This document shows positions 27,501 to 33,500 of a stretch of DNA of 64,000 bases, one piece after another. The notes below the pieces were generated by a model. That model was not told the origin of the DNA, made no database searches, and saw only the letters and a program-made list of their open reading frames with translations. The stretch comes from Psoroptes ovis (Eukaryota; Arthropoda; Arachnida; Sarcoptiformes; Psoroptidae). Position 1 is the stretch's first letter. Every line of letters starts with the position of its first letter. Location: contig PQWQ01000021.1 of NCBI GenBank assembly GCA_002943765.1, positions 885,553-949,552 on the forward strand, written 5' to 3'. The translations under genes were made by a program, and so were the position numbers.

Positions 27501-30500
27501 ATTTCAAGTGGAAACATTTTTCGGGAAATTTTCCCGAAATTACTTTTCCGTAAAATTTCTTGAAATATGTCATTATCCTCAGTGGCTGCCATGACGCCTA
27601 TGAAATGACTTTGATAGCTGTATTTAACCCTATAACCTTGCTGATCAAGCTTAATCCAATAATCCTTTCTCTGTGTGTAAACCTCTAACCTTTCAAACTT
27701 ATGATAAATTTCTCGGGAAACTTTTTTGTATAAATCTAAAAGTTTTTCTGGGAAGATTTTCCGTCGGAAAAGTTTCCGATAAATAATTTGAAAATTATTC
27801 AAATTTTTCTCGGAAAGTTTTCCGAAATCATGAAAATCATATCAATCGATTTTTGATACATTTGATAACCCTCTTACTGATCAATGTATCAATTTTGTAT
27901 CGATAATTGCGTAATCGTAAATCGATACATTTTCCTTGGAAAAAATTCCATGGAAAAGTTTCTCGGAATTTTTTCCTGGAAAGTTTCGGTAAAATTTTTA
28001 TGAATTTTTGAGAAATTTTCTCGGAAAAACACTAATCTTTCAATTTTTTTTTCTATTTTAACCCTTCCATACCCACAACAGGATTACAACACAAATACGA
28101 ATGTGACATCGAAATCAATCTTTGCTTTTCGAATCCATGCAAAAATGATGGCCAATGCGTACGGAAAGAAGGCGGCTACTACTGTCATTGTCCAGAAAAT
28201 TTTGCCGGTAAAAATTGTGAAATCGACTTGCGGAAAGATTTGTGCCGTACAAACCTTTGTCGAGGCCGGTCAAAGTGTACGTTGCCGCACCTGTCACATT
28301 TACAGCCATCGTCTAATGTGACCACCACGGCCGCTGATCATCAAGAACCTATTAGCACACCGATATGTTCGGATTGCCGAGAGTCTTCGGAGTGGACGAC
28401 ACGATTTTGCGAACTGCGGTCCCGATCATTTACCCCGGGCAGTTATTTGACATTTTCATCGTTGAAACAAAGGTATCGACTGAATATTCGGCTGCAATTT
28501 GCCACCCGGCAACCCAATGGCCTCTTGTTGTACAATGGCCGATACAATGAACTTCATGATTTCATCGCGCTGGAACTGATTGGTGGCCGCATTTATTTCG
28601 CCTTCTCCTTGGGCGGCTCATCAAAGGCCCAAGTATCGATCGGTAACCATTTGAATGATGGTGAATGGCATACGGTAGAAATGAATTACGTTAATCATAC
28701 GGCTACAATCAAACTGGACAACTGTGATGAGGCGCTACTATCGGCCATCGATCATGGTTATGACCTTGGATCCAAGTTCCTTTGCGTAAATCGTACGACA
28801 CTGATACTGGAATCACGATGCAGCGATCACATGCAAACATGTTACCGTTTCCTCGATTTAACTGGCCCCCTTCAAATTGGAGGGTTACCACCTCTTCCCA
28901 CCGAGTTTCAGGTGGAAAACAGTGATTTCAATGGCTGTATCCAAGACCTTCATGTGGATCATAATTTTATCGATTTCAATGATTACATTGCTGACAATGG
29001 TACTGCGGTTGGTTGCCCATCAAAGAAATCATTTTGTACCCAATCATCATGTAATAGTCCTGATGGTGGTGAATGCGTGGATTCATGGAATAATTACGTT
29101 TGCCATTGTCACAATGGTTACACTGGTCAAGATTGCTTGGAGCAAACTGACGTTGTCCGATATTTCCAAGGTCAAAATGGATTCTTGTCGTTTCAACCGA
29201 ATCTCCAGCCGCTCGCTTACCCATGGATTGTTAGCTTCGATATTCGGACTACGGCCGCTAATGCTATTGTGCTGTACATACAACTAGGCCAAAGTAGTAT
29301 GATACGTATCGAATTGGTCAATGGCCACCTAGCGTACAACGTTGATGATCATCCAATGATCTTGTTGGACGATGTCCAGCTCAACGATGGCAAATGGCAT
29401 CATATTGAAGCCAAGTGGATCGCCATAGGCATCACCCTCAGTGTTGATTATGGCCACTACACTAAACGACAACGGCTAGATGGCGCTGATATCCTAGGGC
29501 TGTACATAGCTAAAGTTATCGTCGGTGGTTATGATACCCCTGATGAACTGAGTGAAGCTTACCTTTATCAATCGAAACAACCCTCACTGGTTGGTTGTAT
29601 TCAAGCATTGGATGTTGGTAATTCCAAAGAATCATGGTTAAGGCCTACGCTCGAAGATAATGTACTCATTGGGTGTCCATCATCATCTTCCGCGGGATCA
29701 TCCACAAATGACGATCCGTTGAACAACAACAAATGCAACTCAAAACCATGTCCACCGAATAGCGATTGCGTGGCCAAAGGTCTTGATGATTACGAATGTC
29801 ACTGCCATCGAGGGTACATTGGTAAACACTGTACTTCGATATGCGAACTGAATCCATGTTCTTATGGGTCAACATGCGTACTGACCAATTCATCGATTTA
29901 TGGTTACCGTTGTCAATGTGACCGTCACCATTCGGGATTTTATTGTGAAGACCGCTTGCCCGAAACATGTCCATCCGATTGGTGGGGTTCACCTATTTGC
30001 GGTCCTTGTAATTGTGACCTCTCCAAAGGTTATGACGGGAATTGTAATAAAACAACCGGCCAATGTTCATGTCAAATGAATCGATATCAACCCCCGGGGT
30101 CCGATATATGCTTCGAATGTGATTGTTATATGATCGGATCGTATACGAATCGTTGTGATCGTCAAACTGGCCAGTGTAGCTGTCGACCTGGTGTCATAGG
30201 GCGGCGCTGCGATCAATGTCCATCACCGTTTGCCGAAGTTACGGCTCGTGGTTGCGAAGTGATTTATGACGCATGTCCCCGGTCGTTTGCCGAAGATATT
30301 TGGTGGGAGCGGACCGCTTACGGCCAAGAATCGCGACAACATTGTCCCCAAGGATCCCAAGGTATGGCCAAGCGGCTATGCCATCAAACGGATGGATGGC
30401 AAAAACCGGACCTATTCGCCTGTCTGTCGGACCCGTTTTTGGATCTACAAGAACAATGGCAACTAATAGTGGACAGTGACCAGCGACAGCTGAATCAATC

Positions 30501-33500
30501 GAATCAATTATCACTGATCAATACTCAGCAATCGATCCGATTGATTAATGATTTACGTGTAGCAATCAATATGACTGGTCATAATTCATTTTACGGGTCA
30601 GATATTCAACTTATATATCGTCTATTGAAACGTTTAATTCAAAATGAACTGAATCAAAGTGGTCTTAACCTTACCCACAAGCAAGATCGACACTTTTTGC
30701 GTAATCTTTGTGAATCAACCAATGCCATCTTGGACCCGAGATACGCGCACGAATGGGAACAAATCATCGAGCATGAATTCGAAGGTCCAGAACAATTCCT
30801 TAGATTATTCAACCAGTACCTGGAGGTACTCATCAATAACCAACGTGATACCTTCACTGAACCCTTTGAAATCACAACCAAATGGCTCATATTCGGCTTG
30901 GACACCGTTGCGACCGGTGAACTATGGGACATATCTTCGCCGCCATCATCGCCTAAGGTCTTGCCGACGACTCATCTCAAAGGTCATAACCCCAGTGGTC
31001 ATAACCTTTGGTCCAACGAATCGATGACAGCGCCCTCTACGCACAGAATGCGTCGGCATTATCATAAATCATATCGCACCAATACAACATCAGCTGCAAG
31101 ATCAGTCTATTTAGACTTTAGTCTGCATTCTGACCATCCGGGTGGAAATAGTCACAATGAAAATCAAAAGAGTTACCCGAAACATTACCCGTCGGTAATC
31201 ATACCGAAATATAATAATTTCCCGCTGCGTAAGAGTCACATTGATGACATAACCAAAGCTGTGATACCGTTGCGACTGCTTAATGTACCCACGTTGGATG
31301 AATACCGGCAACAGCAACAACAGCTGCTGCAGCAGCAGCAGGCTACAACCTCACTTCGCACTCTCCAGCAGCAGCAGCCGACGAATGCATTGATCGGTTT
31401 CATCATATTCACATCGATGGCCACATTTCTGCCGAGCAACACTGATTCAAGTGTTCGGCAGCGATTTTCGAATCCGCTGAAGGCCAATACCCCGATCGTT
31501 ATACTGACCATCAAACCGGCCAGTGGCGCCACCACCGGTGACAATCAGAATCAATCAAAATTTTTGGCCAAGACCCCGCCACATCTGAAGATTCTGTACC
31601 GATTTCGGCTGATTCAACGGGATTATTACCGAATCAACCCACAATGTGTTTATTGGTCATTTCCAACGACGACAACTTCGGGAACTTCATCTTCCGCAAC
31701 GACGCTAGGTGTCGCTAAGAAAAAACTTAATCAACGTGGCCGCTGGTCAGCGAAAGGTTGTGACCTGCGCGGTGTGTATCCGCCACCGAAACGTTTTAAT
31801 CGTAATTATCGATATGATTATATTAATTGTTCTTGCGATCGAACGTTCGGCATGGCCGTACTGATGGATACGGCATCGAATAATGATGTAAGTTGACCCT
31901 TGGTTGAACCTCTTAGATCATTTATTAATCCTTTGACCTTCAACCTTTTACCTTTGACCATCAACCCTTTTCCACCCTCGGGGCAGTATTACTACGAAGA
32001 ATCACAGCTGACACAAATAACTGTATCATCAATATTATCAATGATATCGATCATCACCCTGCTGATCATATGGTTAATATTATCAACATCAACGACATCA
32101 TCGATACAATCGATATTTATATCAAATTCAATAATGGCTTCTTCGGCGACCACCGTAAATTTCTCATCCACAAATACAATTACGATACACAAGAATATTG
32201 TTTTCTGTTTGTTTTTGACCGAATCCATTTATTTGCTCTCGATTCAGAATCGTATTGACTTGATTCAAATGGAATCTTTTTGCAAACTGATAGCTATAAC
32301 CCTTCATTACCTATTTCAATGTTTGTTCACATGGCTATTGATCGATTCGATTCACCTCTATCGAATGCTCACCGAAATTCGTGACATAAATCATGGACAA
32401 ATGCGTTTCTATTATTTTATGGGTTATGGCCTTGCCGCTATCATTGTAGCTTTGTCCGTTGGTGTACGGGCCGATCAATATGGAAATCATTTGTTGTAAG
32501 TATTTTTACCCAGGGAAGTTTTCCCAAAAGTTTCCAGAAAATTTTTTTTCGGAAAATTTCCCAAAAGTTTCCAGAAAGTTTCCAAAAATTTTAATGAATA
32601 CTTATCTCTCCTCTCTTCCAATGTCTTCCCATTTTTTTAAATATTTAAATCACTTGAAATCGAATCAAAATTGCACAACCAACGCTGCCAACAGCTGTTT
32701 CATATCGATTTATGAAGGTGTCATATGGGGCCTAGTGATGCCATTATGTGTGATTATCATTGTAAGTATATCTTTAAGACACCAAATTCCTCCACAAATC
32801 CTCCTCCTCCTCCTCCGAAGATTATTTCGAATCCAATATCATTCGACCATAAGTCACACCGAGACACACATTGCCAAATCTTGAATCGATTCGAATGAAT
32901 TTGCACCCCAAAACCCCCCTACACTCGAAGCCTGGAGCCTTGGCTCCAAGTCTCGGATTCAGAATAATCTTCGAGGGTCCATATGGAGCCATATAAGCGC
33001 CATTCAAATATTCAATGATAATTACAAATCATTGAATTCAGTTCATTCATTGTGAAATGAAATGAATTCATAATAATTCTTAATTACATTCGATGCCACA
33101 TGGTGTGTGCCCATATATCAATAATTGAATGAATGATGATAATGATAATGAATGGCTCCGTATTGTGTTGCATACATTGATATCATTATCATCGTATAAA
33201 TTACTTTGAATGACATTACAGATAATGATGATATTCATTCATTTGAATCAAATTAAATTAATTGAATTGAATCATCAGATTTCTTCGAATGAAATTTCAT
33301 ACGATTATCACATCTGATGATAATTAGATTGGCATCGTGTGATATCAAATCTGGGCGCTGCGTATTAGATAGTCAATGGCAGCATTCATTCATTTGGTAC
33401 TCTCTCATATTCAATGATAATTCAATGCCATTGAATTTCAATGGGGACTGACAATGACAATGAGCAACATGATTGACGATAACCGATGGTCATCCATAGT

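Larger units (their letters stand above)
5005..28081 (+). other. giant Flamingo intron (23 kb)
   Basis: Donor GTATGT at 5005, acceptor CACAACAG ending at 28081. No host gene was recognised on either strand. The longest open frames run through repeats (for example 24683-25300 + and 27254-27802 -) and look accidental. It contains 20 mariner-like hairpin elements, many GGAAATTTCC tracts, dozens of copies of the CCATTCATAAAT motif, GC-rich patches (5100-5290, 11765-12010, 17150-17680, 19735-19800, 22440-22570) and simple repeats. Confidence 0.85.

Noticed and set aside
27254..27802. Minus-strand open frame of 182 codons just before the EGF2 exon
   Set aside because: It crosses two GGAAATTTCC tracts and a motif copy, with no recognisable domain and no splice or promoter support.
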